Shown here: positions 1-6,753 of the stretch, piece by piece
How the letters are laid out: each line of letters begins with the position of its first letter
Numbering within the stretch: position 1 is the first letter of the stretch
From: CAYJMQ01 sp964392415
GTDB lineage: Bacteria; Bdellovibrionota; JACOXK01; 2-02-FULL-40-11
Length of the DNA stretch: 11,157 nt
Assembly: GCA_964392415.1 (NCBI GenBank)
Contig: CAYMPL010000061.1
Coordinates: forward strand, 1 to 11,157
Direction: 5' to 3'
Translations under genes and position numbers: made by a program
Notes under the pieces: model-generated
Database searches by the model: none
What the model was told of the DNA's origin: nothing
Seen by the model: only the letters and a program-made list of their open reading frames with translations

Positions 1-240
1 CCCCCCCTCAGTGAGGAGCGTCGCAGGGAGCTGGTTAAGCTTGTAAAAAAAGTGGGCGAGGAGGCGCGTGTTTCGATTCGGATGATACGTCGGGATGCCA
101 ATGACGGTTTAAAAAATGAAACGATTCCTGAAGACATGAAAAGAAAGTTACAGGAGAAAATTCAGAAGCTGACAGATGAGCAAATCAAACAGATTGATCT
201 TCTCCTTGATAGCAAGGAAAAAGAATTGCTCAATGTCTGA
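1..240 (+). CDS. frr: Ribosome recycling factor, C-terminal part (5' end outside window)
   Basis: This is the last 79 codons of ribosome recycling factor, which works with EF-G to split the post-termination ribosome in the cytoplasm. The frame is open from base 1 and begins PPLSEERRRELVKLVKK, followed by a segment with VSIRMIRRDAND and the C-terminal helix KLTDEQIKQIDLLLDSKEKE. These are the family's conserved hinge-distal motifs: the EERR..LVK helix, the RR.AN motif, and the final long helix of the three-helix bundle. The upstream portion, including the start, is not in the window. The stop codon overlaps the start of uppS, in the usual frr-uppS arrangement, so the two are probably cotranscribed and translationally coupled. 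A GTG at 52 opens the same frame but is internal to the conserved domain and is not the start. Confidence 0.95.
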   Translation, partial: PPLSEERRRELVKLVKKVGEEARVSIRMIRRDANDGLKNETIPEDMKRKLQEKIQKLTDEQIKQIDLLLDSKEKELLNV

Positions 241-1008
241 AACTCATTTTGACGAGACAATCTTATCCAAGATCCCCGCGCATGTCGCCATCATCCCTGA
301 TGGAAATGGGAGGTGGGCAAAACTGAGAAGCCAGCCGCGCATTGACGGACATATTGAAGGGAGCCGGAATCTCCGGGATATTGTCCTCTATGCCAAAGAG
401 ATCGGTATTTCAGTTCTCACGATTTATGCTTTTTCCGAAGAGAACTGGAGGCGCCCGAAAGAAGAAGTGGACGCGCTTATGAATTTGCTGAGGCAATACT
501 TAATTGAGGAGCGCGATAATCTCATGAAATATAAAATTCAATTGCGGGCGATTGGAGAAACTGAAAAGCTGCCGAAAGGGGTTCTTTCCGAACTGCTGAA
601 AACGATCGATTTTTCAAAGCAAAACAGGGAGATGGTTGTAAATTTCGCGATATCCTATGGCGCCCGCCAGGAAATTACGAACGCCGCAAAAAGAATTGCG
701 GGACTCTGTGTGTCAAAAAAAATGGATGCCGGTGAAATTACGACGGAACTCTTGAAAGATATCTTTCGATGCCGGATCTGCCGTTCCCGGATCTTTTAAT
801 CCGAACCAGCGGAGAAATGAGGGTTAGCAATTTTTTGCTCTGGCAGATCGCCTATTCGGAAATTTATGTTACGGATATTCTTTGGCCGGATTTTAAGCGC
901 GAGGATTTTTTAAGGGCGATTGTCGATTATCAAAGGCGGGAGCGCCGGTATGGGGGGGTCCCGAAACAAGAACCGTGGAAAGAGGAAAGTATTTGTCATG
1001 TCATCTGA
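233..1008 (+). CDS. uppS: Undecaprenyl diphosphate synthase, interrupted by a one-base frameshift
   Basis: UppS adds isopentenyl units to farnesyl diphosphate to make the C55 carrier lipid for peptidoglycan and other envelope polymers. The N-terminal part starts at ATG 233, overlapping the frr stop, and has the catalytic P-loop IPDGNGRWAK (about residues 21-30, Asp23). This frame drifts into nonsense after Phe178 and stops at 799. The missing C-terminus continues in the -1 frame, with PDLLIRTSGE, SNFLLWQIAYSEIY, LWPDF and RRERRYGG, ending at 1008. Joining the frames at the TTT of 764-766 (as if one T were missing) gives DIFSMPDLPFPDLLIRTSGE and about 258 residues, normal for the family. Because the enzyme is essential and both halves are well conserved, an assembly or sequencing indel is the likeliest cause; a recent real mutation is possible. 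The end overlaps the cdsA start by 11 bases. Confidence 0.9.
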
Positions 1009-1819
1009 ATCAAATTTTTTGAAACGTGTTCTGACAGCCGTGATTGGCATTGCGATTATTTTGTTCTTAGTGATCTTTGGCGGCGAATGGGGAATTACCC
1101 TTCTTGCTTTTGTCTGCGCCGTGGCTTCGCTCTTCGAATTTTTCCTGATTCTTTTTCCAGCCAGAGAGGAGTGGCTTCAACGGGGGAGCGGTATTTTATC
1201 AGGAGCTTTTTTATTGGTTTTTATTATTTTCCGGTCGCAATATTTATATGAGGGAATCAGTCTTGTTTTTTTATTTCTTTTTATTCTTTACCTCTGCCTG
1301 AGTCATCTTTATCAGGGAAACCATTCAAAGCTTCTGTCAGATCTTTCTTTTTCAATACTCGGTATTTTCTATATTGGCTTTTTGTTTTCTTTTTGGCCAA
1401 AGGTGCGGGAGTTATCAGATGGTGTTTACTGGATTTTTTTGGTTTTTTTGATTCCCTGGCTTTCTGATACGACTGCTTATTTTGTCGGAAAATCCTTTGG
1501 AAAGAACAAGCTTTCCGAAGCCATTAGTCCCATGAAAACCAGAGAAGGGGCGTTTGCGGGGGTGGGGGCCGCAGTCCTCGGGGTTTTGGGGTATCAGTTT
1601 TTGATCTTTAAAGAAATCACAGTCCTCGATTCTATTCTTCTGGGAGTCATCGGATCGTGTTTAAGTCAGGCAGGGGATCTCTTTGAATCTTTTATCAAGC
1701 GCTCGCTCGCTGTTAAAGATTCAGGTGTTTTAATTCCGGGGCATGGGGGAGTTTTAGATCGTTTTGATGGCGTGCTTTTTTGTGGTCCCTTCATCTATTT
1801 CTACGCGCATCTCACATGA
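998..1819 (+). CDS. cdsA: Phosphatidate cytidylyltransferase (CDP-diacylglycerol synthase)
   Basis: CdsA condenses CTP and phosphatidic acid to CDP-diacylglycerol, the precursor of all phospholipids, at the inner membrane. The 273-residue product has about seven to eight hydrophobic segments from residue 12 onward. The conserved metal/substrate region is present: DTTAYFVGKSFGKNKL (157-172), ISPMKTREG, and the CDS signature SFIKRSLAVKDSG...PGHGGVLDRFD (231-257), which fits the PROSITE pattern. Length is normal. I place the start at ATG 998 rather than earlier in the frame because AGAGGAAAG lies about 8 bases upstream and the protein then begins MSSESNFLKR just before the first membrane helix. 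It overlaps uppS upstream, and its TGA overlaps the dxr ATG (ATGA), so it sits within one coupled operon. Confidence 0.95.
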   Translation: MSSESNFLKRVLTAVIGIAIILFLVIFGGEWGITLLAFVCAVASLFEFFLILFPAREEWLQRGSGILSGAFLLVFIIFRSQYLYEGISLVFLFLFILYLCLSHLYQGNHSKLLSDLSFSILGIFYIGFLFSFWPKVRELSDGVYWIFLVFLIPWLSDTTAYFVGKSFGKNKLSEAISPMKTREGAFAGVGAAVLGVLGYQFLIFKEITVLDSILLGVIGSCLSQAGDLFESFIKRSLAVKDSGVLIPGHGGVLDRFDGVLFCGPFIYFYAHLT

Positions 1820-2973
1820 AACGAAGAATTTCCATATTAGGATCTACGGGATCGATCGGTGTCAGTACGTTAGAGGTCATTGCCGCGGCGGGAGAGCTGT
1901 TTGAAGTAGTCGGTTTGGCTGCCGGTTATAATGTGGATCTTCTCAAGCAGCAGATTCAAAAATTCCATCCAAAAAAAGTTTCCGTTGCTGAGCAAGCTTT
2001 GGCTGAAAAGCTTAAAGATATTTTTCCGGAATGTGAAGTCCATTTTGGGAAGACAGGGCTCATTGAAATTTCAACAATGGAAGAAGCAGATTTTGTTGTT
2101 TCCGCGTTGGTGGGCGCAAAGGGAATCAGACCGACGGCTGCCGCGATATTGGCCAAAAAAGATGTGGCGCTTGCGAACAAAGAAGTGCTTGTCTCGGCGG
2201 GGGAGCCGATCATGGGGCTTGTGAAAGAACAAAAAATCCGCATGATCCCTGTCGATAGCGAGCACAGCGCGATTTTTCAGATTTGTTCTTCTCATGAAGA
2301 AAAACAGCAGATTGAAAAAATCATTCTCACCGCTTCAGGGGGGCCATTCCTGAATCGATCACAGGAGAGCTGGAAGACGATTACCCCTGAAGAGGCTTTG
2401 AAGCACCCCCGCTGGACGATGGGTGAGCGGATTTCAGTCGATTCCGCGACGCTGATGAATAAGGGTTTTGAAGTCATTGAAGCGCACTGGCTATTTGGTC
2501 TTCCGCCGGAAAAAATTGATGTGGTGATTCATCCTCAGAGTATTGTGCATGGGCTCGTTCTTTTTTCTGATGGCAACATGATGGGATGTCTTTCTGTCCC
2601 GGACATGAAGGCGCCTATAGCCTATGCGCTTTCTTACCCCCGACGAATTCCAACGGAGGTTTCCAGGCTCGATTTGACGAAAGTGAAAGAGCTGACGTTT
2701 GGTCAGCCTGACATTCAGAAATTTCCATTGCTTCAGCTCGCCTATGAAGTCTTAAAACAGGGGGGGGCTTATCCCTGCATTTTAAATGCGGCTGATGAAA
2801 TAGCAGTGGAGGCTTTTTTAAAGAAAAAAATCCAATTTGATCAAATTCCTCAAATTGTAAAGGAAACACTTTCATCTTATAAAGGAGAATCTGTCCGGAC
2901 TTTAGAAGAAATTATTGAGATTGATGAGTGGGGTCGAAGATACGCAGCGGACATTATAAAGCTGTTGTGTTAG
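1816..2973 (+). CDS. dxr: 1-deoxy-D-xylulose 5-phosphate reductoisomerase
   Basis: Dxr (IspC) converts DXP to 2-C-methyl-D-erythritol 4-phosphate with NADPH, the committed step of the MEP isoprenoid pathway. The 385-residue product shows the NADPH-binding GSTGSIG (9-15), ALANKEVLVSAGE (118-130), metal ligands in PVDSEHSAIFQ (Asp147, Glu149), the TASGGPF loop (172-178), HPRWTMGERISVDSATLMNKGFE (197-219, with Asn215, Lys216, Glu219) and HPQSIVHG...PDMKAPIAYALSYP. All active-site residues known from E. coli Dxr appear present. The phosphate/substrate stretch reads IVHGLV and CLSVPDM where many homologues have IHSMV and QLGxPDM, a mild variation. The start is ATG 1816, four bases overlapping cdsA, with no separate ribosome site, implying translational coupling. 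Its product feeds UppS of the same operon. Confidence 0.95.
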   Translation: MKRRISILGSTGSIGVSTLEVIAAAGELFEVVGLAAGYNVDLLKQQIQKFHPKKVSVAEQALAEKLKDIFPECEVHFGKTGLIEISTMEEADFVVSALVGAKGIRPTAAAILAKKDVALANKEVLVSAGEPIMGLVKEQKIRMIPVDSEHSAIFQICSSHEEKQQIEKIILTASGGPFLNRSQESWKTITPEEALKHPRWTMGERISVDSATLMNKGFEVIEAHWLFGLPPEKIDVVIHPQSIVHGLVLFSDGNMMGCLSVPDMKAPIAYALSYPRRIPTEVSRLDLTKVKELTFGQPDIQKFPLLQLAYEVLKQGGAYPCILNAADEIAVEAFLKKKIQFDQIPQIVKETLSSYKGESVRTLEEIIEIDEWGRRYAADIIKLLC

Positions 2974-3004
2974 TGAATCTGTGATGGTATGTCAGTTCTA
3001 GGAA

Positions 3005-4681
3005 ATGGAATACCTTTTTGGCATTATCATTTTGTTAGGCGCCCTTGTTTTCTTCCACGAACTTGGCCATTTTTTGATCGCCAAGTATTGCGGCGTGAAA
3101 GTAGAGGTTTTTTCTCTCGGTTTTGGTTCGAAACTTGTTAAAAAACGAATTGGCGAAACCGAATATTGTCTTTCTCTGATTCCACTGGGGGGCTATGTCA
3201 AGCTCTTTGGCGAAGATCCAAGCCGGCCCGTTACGGGAGAGGAAGCACGGCGATCGTTTTCAAATCAGCCGGTTGGAAAACGATTTGCTATTGCTGCAGC
3301 AGGTCCTGTTTTCAATATTATTTTTGCAATTTCGGTCTATTTCCTCATTGATGTGGCAGGTCTTGAAAAAGTGATCGTTCCCCATTTTTCGGATGTTCAA
3401 GTCGATTCCTTGGCATGGCAGGCGGGGCTTCGTTCAGGTGATACGGTTACCCACATGAATGGACGTTCGATTGAGCGATACGATCAGTTTTTGGCTGCCC
3501 TTGCACAAAATCCGGAAAAAGAGGTGTCATTGACTGTCAATCGCAGAAATCAGACATTTGAATTAAAAGCGTCCCTCCAGAGCGAAGAACATTGGAACAT
3601 GTTTTGTGAAAAAGAGAGGATCGGTGTTTTATCTGGGGCATCGATCATAGCGCCTCAGGCGGTGTTGGGTATTACCAATCCGTACTCATGGGCCGGACAG
3701 GCAGGATTTAAAAATGGCGACAAGGTTCTCGCCCTGAATGGGGTGGCTGTTCCATATTGGCATCAGCTGAAAGATTATTTGAAAAACTTGACCCAAAGAG
3801 AGCTTGTTTTCAAAGTTGAAAGAGAGGATAAAGAAATTCTTCTTCATCTTTCTTTTCCGGCAGAGTACTTCATGCTGACCCCTGAGCAAAAAGAACGGTT
3901 TTGGGGATTTTATTCCTATGAATTTTTTGTCAAAGAGGATTTTAGGGAAGGGATGCCGGGGCAAAAAGCGGGGCTAAAGGCAGGGGACAGGCTTGTTGCT
4001 CTCAATGATCTTGAAATCAAAAGCTGGGATGAATTTCGGGAAAATGTTCAGGCATATGGCAAAAATCCGGGCTATTTTTCGGTAACCTACGAGCGATTGG
4101 GACAGATGAGTAAGGTCCAGATCCATCCCATAAAAACGAAAGGGTCGCTTCATCCCTGTGAAGAGGAAAAAGATTTTTATCAGATTGGGATTGTCATCGA
4201 TCGTGATATCGATGCTCCCCCAAAAGTTCGAACCTATCGGGAGGCCAATCCCTTTAAAGCCCTTTATTCAGCAACATCAAAAAGTTTCTATATGATGTTT
4301 GTGATTTTTAAAAGTATCGGGAAAATGATTCAGGGCAAGATTTCACTGAAGTCGATGGGGGGGCCTATTTTAATTGGGAAAATTGCGGGTGATCAACTCA
4401 GGCAGGGACTCTATCCGTTTCTTGCCCTTCTTGCGGTGATCAGTCTTAATCTCGCCATCCTTAATTTGCTTCCGATTCCGGTTTTGGATGGGGGGCATCT
4501 TCTCTTTTTTACCATCGAGGCCATTTTTAGACGGCCGCTGAGCCAAAAAGTGCTTGAGTTTGCAAATCGTGCGGGACTGGCGATTATTTTAGGGCTCGTT
4601 GTTCTTTCCTTCTACAATGATATCAGTCGGTACTGGACTGGCATTGTTGGATTTATAAAGCGAGTCATTGGGATTGCCTAG
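3005..4681 (+). CDS. rseP: RseP-type site-2 intramembrane zinc metalloprotease with three PDZ-like domains
   Basis: RseP cleaves anti-sigma factors and leftover signal peptides inside the inner membrane. At 558 residues it is about 100 longer than the usual ~450. The zinc motif HELGH lies at 18-22 in the first membrane helix; a membrane segment with GPVFNIIFAISVYFLID follows (100-116); the second zinc motif NLLPIPVLDGGH is at 487-498 (ligand Asp495); a final helix lies near 522-538. Between the membrane segments I see three PDZ-like units: about 122-190 (AWQAGLRSGDTVTHMNGRSI), 205-285 (GQAGFKNGDKVLALNGVAV) and 305-375 (GQKAGLKAGDRLVALNDLEI). E. coli RseP has two. The start ATG 3005 is supported by the conserved N-terminus, although the only Shine-Dalgarno-like bases (AGGAA) abut it. 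It lies 31 bases after dxr and 14 before tsaB. Confidence 0.95.
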   Translation: MEYLFGIIILLGALVFFHELGHFLIAKYCGVKVEVFSLGFGSKLVKKRIGETEYCLSLIPLGGYVKLFGEDPSRPVTGEEARRSFSNQPVGKRFAIAAAGPVFNIIFAISVYFLIDVAGLEKVIVPHFSDVQVDSLAWQAGLRSGDTVTHMNGRSIERYDQFLAALAQNPEKEVSLTVNRRNQTFELKASLQSEEHWNMFCEKERIGVLSGASIIAPQAVLGITNPYSWAGQAGFKNGDKVLALNGVAVPYWHQLKDYLKNLTQRELVFKVEREDKEILLHLSFPAEYFMLTPEQKERFWGFYSYEFFVKEDFREGMPGQKAGLKAGDRLVALNDLEIKSWDEFRENVQAYGKNPGYFSVTYERLGQMSKVQIHPIKTKGSLHPCEEEKDFYQIGIVIDRDIDAPPKVRTYREANPFKALYSATSKSFYMMFVIFKSIGKMIQGKISLKSMGGPILIGKIAGDQLRQGLYPFLALLAVISLNLAILNLLPIPVLDGGHLLFFTIEAIFRRPLSQKVLEFANRAGLAIILGLVVLSFYNDISRYWTGIVGFIKRVIGIA

Positions 4682-4692
4682 GGGGATTGCCT
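4670..4692 (+). repeat. 10-base tandem duplication at the rseP/tsaB junction
   Basis: GGGATTGCCT occurs at 4670-4679 and again at 4683-4692. The first copy is the last codons of rseP and the second fills the short spacer to tsaB, where its G-run (4681-4685) gives the tsaB ribosome binding site. This looks like a small slippage duplication. It also creates an in-frame TTG at 4687 that mimics an earlier tsaB start. Confidence 0.7.
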
Positions 4693-4695
4693 GAC

Positions 4696-5523
4696 ATGAA
4701 GCTTTTGGCAGTGGAGACATCAACCTCCTATGGTTCGGTGGCGGTAGTCGAAGTCATCCCGAGGAGCGAAGCGACGAGGGATCCCTTCAAAGTCCTTGCA
4801 GAAGGGACAATTTATTCACAAATGAGTCACAGTGAGCGCCTGCTCCCTCTTATTGATCTTTTGCTTTCTCAGAGCGGTGTCGACATTTCAGAAATTGATT
4901 ATTTTGCAGCTTCTATTGGGCCGGGATCTTTTACGGGTTTAAGAGTGGGGCTCAGTACGATGCAGGCTTTTGCTTTTGCTCATCAAAAAAAAGTGGTAGG
5001 CGTTCCAACGTTGGAGGCGATGAGTCTTTCTGGAATCTTTCATGAAGGCCCCATCTGCTCTTTTTTAGATGCCGGACGGGGGGAACTATACGCAGCGCTT
5101 TATTCGGTGACTTCAATGGGTGAGGCAACTTGTCTTCTTCCAGTCTCGATTCAAAAACCAGCGGCTTTGATTTTGAAATTAAAGGAATTTCTCGGATGTC
5201 ATTCCGAGGGCGTAACCCCATGTCATTCCGAGGGCGAAGCCCGAGGAATCCCTCAAACCCCCTTGCTGATCGGGGATATTTCTCTTATCGAAAAAGAAAT
5301 TTCCCATGAGAAAACTTTCAAGTGGTCATCCCTTCTTTTTTCACAACCGAGAGCTTCCCAGGTTGCTCAGATCGCTTTCAATAAAATCGCATCTGGCCAT
5401 GCCGTCGATCCCGATAAACTCTTACCGCTTTATGTTCGCCTTCCGCAGGCTGAACTGTCATTCCGAGCGCAGAGCGCGAGGAATCCCATCGAAGATTCAT
5501 CGGTGCTTCGCACCTCAGAATGA
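4696..5523 (+). CDS. tsaB: tRNA threonylcarbamoyladenosine biosynthesis protein TsaB, carrying repeat-encoded inserts
   Basis: TsaB is the ASKHA-fold partner of TsaD, needed for t6A37 modification of ANN-decoding tRNAs in the cytoplasm. The product has 275 residues; family members are usually about 220-240. Conserved features are LLAVETSTSYGSVAV (3-17), HSERLLPLIDLLL (45-57), and the hallmark IGPGSFTGLRVGLSTMQAFA (74-93), then DAGRGELYAALY (125-136). I chose ATG 4696, 11 bases after a G-rich ribosome site, over the in-frame TTG 4687, which would overlap that site. The extra length comes from short palindromic repeats translated in frame: VIPRSEATRDP (20-30), two copies near 168-186 (CHSEGVTP, CHSEGEARGIP), and the last 21 residues from Ser255, where the repeat also supplies the stop codon. 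The native end is probably near PLYVRLPQAEL. The core is intact, so function is likely kept. Confidence 0.93.
   Translation: MKLLAVETSTSYGSVAVVEVIPRSEATRDPFKVLAEGTIYSQMSHSERLLPLIDLLLSQSGVDISEIDYFAASIGPGSFTGLRVGLSTMQAFAFAHQKKVVGVPTLEAMSLSGIFHEGPICSFLDAGRGELYAALYSVTSMGEATCLLPVSIQKPAALILKLKEFLGCHSEGVTPCHSEGEARGIPQTPLLIGDISLIEKEISHEKTFKWSSLLFSQPRASQVAQIAFNKIASGHAVDPDKLLPLYVRLPQAELSFRAQSARNPIEDSSVLRTSE
4753..4785 (+). repeat. Short palindromic repeat, copy 1 (inside tsaB)
   Basis: GTCATCCCGAGGAGCGAAGC, continuing to GATCCC, matches the left half of a repeat type common in some uncultivated-bacterium genomes (GTCATTCCGAG...GCGAGGAATCC). It is read as GTC ATC CCG, so the repeat's first G is codon position 1, encoding VIPRSEATRDP near the N-terminus of TsaB. 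Confidence 0.75.
5197..5252 (+). repeat. Short palindromic repeat, two adjacent partial copies (inside tsaB)
   Basis: Two copies start with the identical 14 bases TGTCATTCCGAGGG at 5197 and 5221, a 24-base step. The first is truncated (GGGCGTAACCCCA); the second runs on as CGAAGCCCGAGGAATCCCT. Both are read TGT CAT TCC, so the repeat's first G is codon position 2, giving CHSEGVTP and CHSEGEARGIP. Each contains a small GGGC..GCCC-type self-complementary core. Confidence 0.75.
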
Positions 5524-5524
5524 C
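5457..5524 (+). repeat. Short palindromic repeat, full-length copy at the 3' end of tsaB
   Basis: This 68-base copy has terminal inverted repeats GTCATTC (5457-5463) and GAATGAC (5518-5524), with a further GAG/CTC pairing just inside. An inner perfect hairpin GGTGC-TTC-GCACC lies at 5502-5514. It is read CTG TCA TTC, so its first G is codon position 3. The right terminus supplies the TGA stop of tsaB. There is no T-run after the hairpin, so it is not a classical terminator, although such a structure could protect the mRNA end. Confidence 0.8.
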
Positions 5525-5599
5525 TTCGGCAACAGCCGTCGAATCTTCCAATCACATATAAAATAAAAAATAGAATTTGCTTCACAAAAAAAATGAGGG

Positions 5600-5625
5600 A
5601 AAAAACAGCGGGCACCTCCGTGCCC
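5600..5625 (-). terminator. Rho-independent terminator of the minus-strand pair
   Basis: Read on the minus strand, a perfect 6-bp stem GGGCAC/GTGCCC (5610-5615 and 5620-5625, loop of four) is followed after GCTG by six T residues (5600-5605). It lies about 33 bases past the stop of the minus-strand secreted-protein gene, at the right place and in the right orientation to end that transcript. The 5524-5658 spacer holds nothing else that I can support. Confidence 0.75.
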
Positions 5626-5658
5626 ACCCATAATCAAATCATCAACTAAAGACCACGC

Positions 5659-6753
5659 CTAGCGACCGACAACGCAACGGACCGCATTCTTGAGGTTGCG
5701 GACGTGGTAGTCGACACCGCCATAAGGACCACTGAAGTCGTAGAAGTAGTCGGCACTATCTGGACTGACCGACGACGACCAAAACCAATGGCCTGAAAGA
5801 TTTGGCAAAACTTGATTATCGTGATGGCTGTATCCCTCATCGGTTCCAGCTCGAGCCCCCATATATTCCCGAAGCTGAATAAATTCCTCTTTAGTCGGCA
5901 GACGTGCTTCAATGGAATCACAGTAGGCAGTTGCATTGTCATGATTCATAGAACGAACAGTCCCAGTCCCATCGGCTCTTTTTATAATATCCCCCCAAAT
6001 AAGCCCTCTTGGATCACGCCATGCTTCGCCAAGAGCAGGTAGGCTTCGGTCACGAATAAAAACAGCTCCTGTCTTGGTTGTACGCTTTTCAGGATCGGGG
6101 AGAGGATCTGTCGGTTCACTTTTGAACCAGCCATCCTTCGATAGCTTCAGTCGCAATCCATCTGTGTCCATATCTGAAAAAATATGGGCAACCGCTTCCC
6201 GCGTTCTTACGGAATTCGTATCTCCTTTATTTTCTCTCGCATATTTATAGACCGCCTCATGAATGATGAGCGCTGCTTTGTTTAATTCAGAAAACTTCTC
6301 ATCTTCCCATATTGTCTTTTGAATGAGTGTCTTTTGGTAATACGTAAAATTCGCCAGTTGTACATATTCAACCCATCCCCTCGTACATGTTGATTCAGGA
6401 GGCCGTATGCGATAGAGGGCATCGTCTATGATTGTTAATTTCCCCATCGTAAACGACATCGATGATACGATATCATCAATAGAGTGACTCAGCGCTTCTC
6501 CAAATTTCTTGTCAATAGATAAAAGACGTTCTTTAATTTCCCCCAATATTTCGTCTTGATTCTGTGATTCCCTCTGGGGAATATTCAGATGAAATTCTTC
6601 TCTCCCTTCGTACAAATCAACCAAATCGATCCATATAAAAGAATTAGAGGGTGTTTTACACGCCCACACCCCTCCGCCATTTCCTTCTTTCTGTCCGGAA
6701 AAGGCAAAAGAAGAGATCATCATTAGCCCGATAATGAAGATTATTTTTTTCAT
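5659..6753 (-). CDS. Secreted protein with GNGG-type N-terminal region and Lcl_C/DUF1566-like C-terminal domain
   Basis: This 364-residue product begins with a signal peptide (MKKIIFIIGLMMISSFAFS, cleavage near 19-20), so it is exported. Three parts can be seen. The mature N-terminus GNGGGVWACK (24-33) and IDLVDLYEGRE (42-52) resemble secreted proteins of Bdellovibrio relatives. A middle helix ALIIHEAVYKYARENKGDTNSVRTREAV (161-188) contains HE..Y and R..R residues that recur with that N-terminus. The C-terminal 120 residues (DPRGLIWGD, AYCDSIEARLPTKEEF, FWSSSVS, AVRCVVG) fit the Lcl_C/DUF1566 fold, related to C-type-lectin/formylglycine-enzyme-like surface domains. I chose ATG 6753 because a strong AAGGAGGA lies seven bases upstream and the signal peptide starts there. 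It overlaps the upstream regulator gene by four bases. The biochemical role is unknown; a surface adhesin or ligand-binding role is an inference. Confidence 0.85.
   Translation of the reverse strand: MKKIIFIIGLMMISSFAFSGQKEGNGGGVWACKTPSNSFIWIDLVDLYEGREEFHLNIPQRESQNQDEILGEIKERLLSIDKKFGEALSHSIDDIVSSMSFTMGKLTIIDDALYRIRPPESTCTRGWVEYVQLANFTYYQKTLIQKTIWEDEKFSELNKAALIIHEAVYKYARENKGDTNSVRTREAVAHIFSDMDTDGLRLKLSKDGWFKSEPTDPLPDPEKRTTKTGAVFIRDRSLPALGEAWRDPRGLIWGDIIKRADGTGTVRSMNHDNATAYCDSIEARLPTKEEFIQLREYMGARAGTDEGYSHHDNQVLPNLSGHWFWSSSVSPDSADYFYDFSGPYGGVDYHVRNLKNAVRCVVGR

Noticed and set aside
760..770. Programmed -1 ribosomal frameshift in uppS
   Set aside because: The bases around the switch (ATCTTTCGATG) do not form an X-XXY-YYZ slippery heptamer, and I see no strong downstream hairpin. 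UppS is not known to use recoding.
4687..4698. TTG at 4687 as the tsaB start
   Set aside because: It lies directly against the G-rich ribosome site and was created by a local duplication; ATG 4696 has proper spacing and the conserved N-terminus.
5197..5252. CRISPR array
   Set aside because: The two adjacent units are only 24 bases apart without spacers of regular length, and the repeat occurs elsewhere in the gene; there are no cas genes.
5306..5566. Frames crossing the tsaB repeats with CHSERRARGIP-like residues
   Set aside because: These are the palindromic repeat read in other frames, a well-known source of spurious protein calls.
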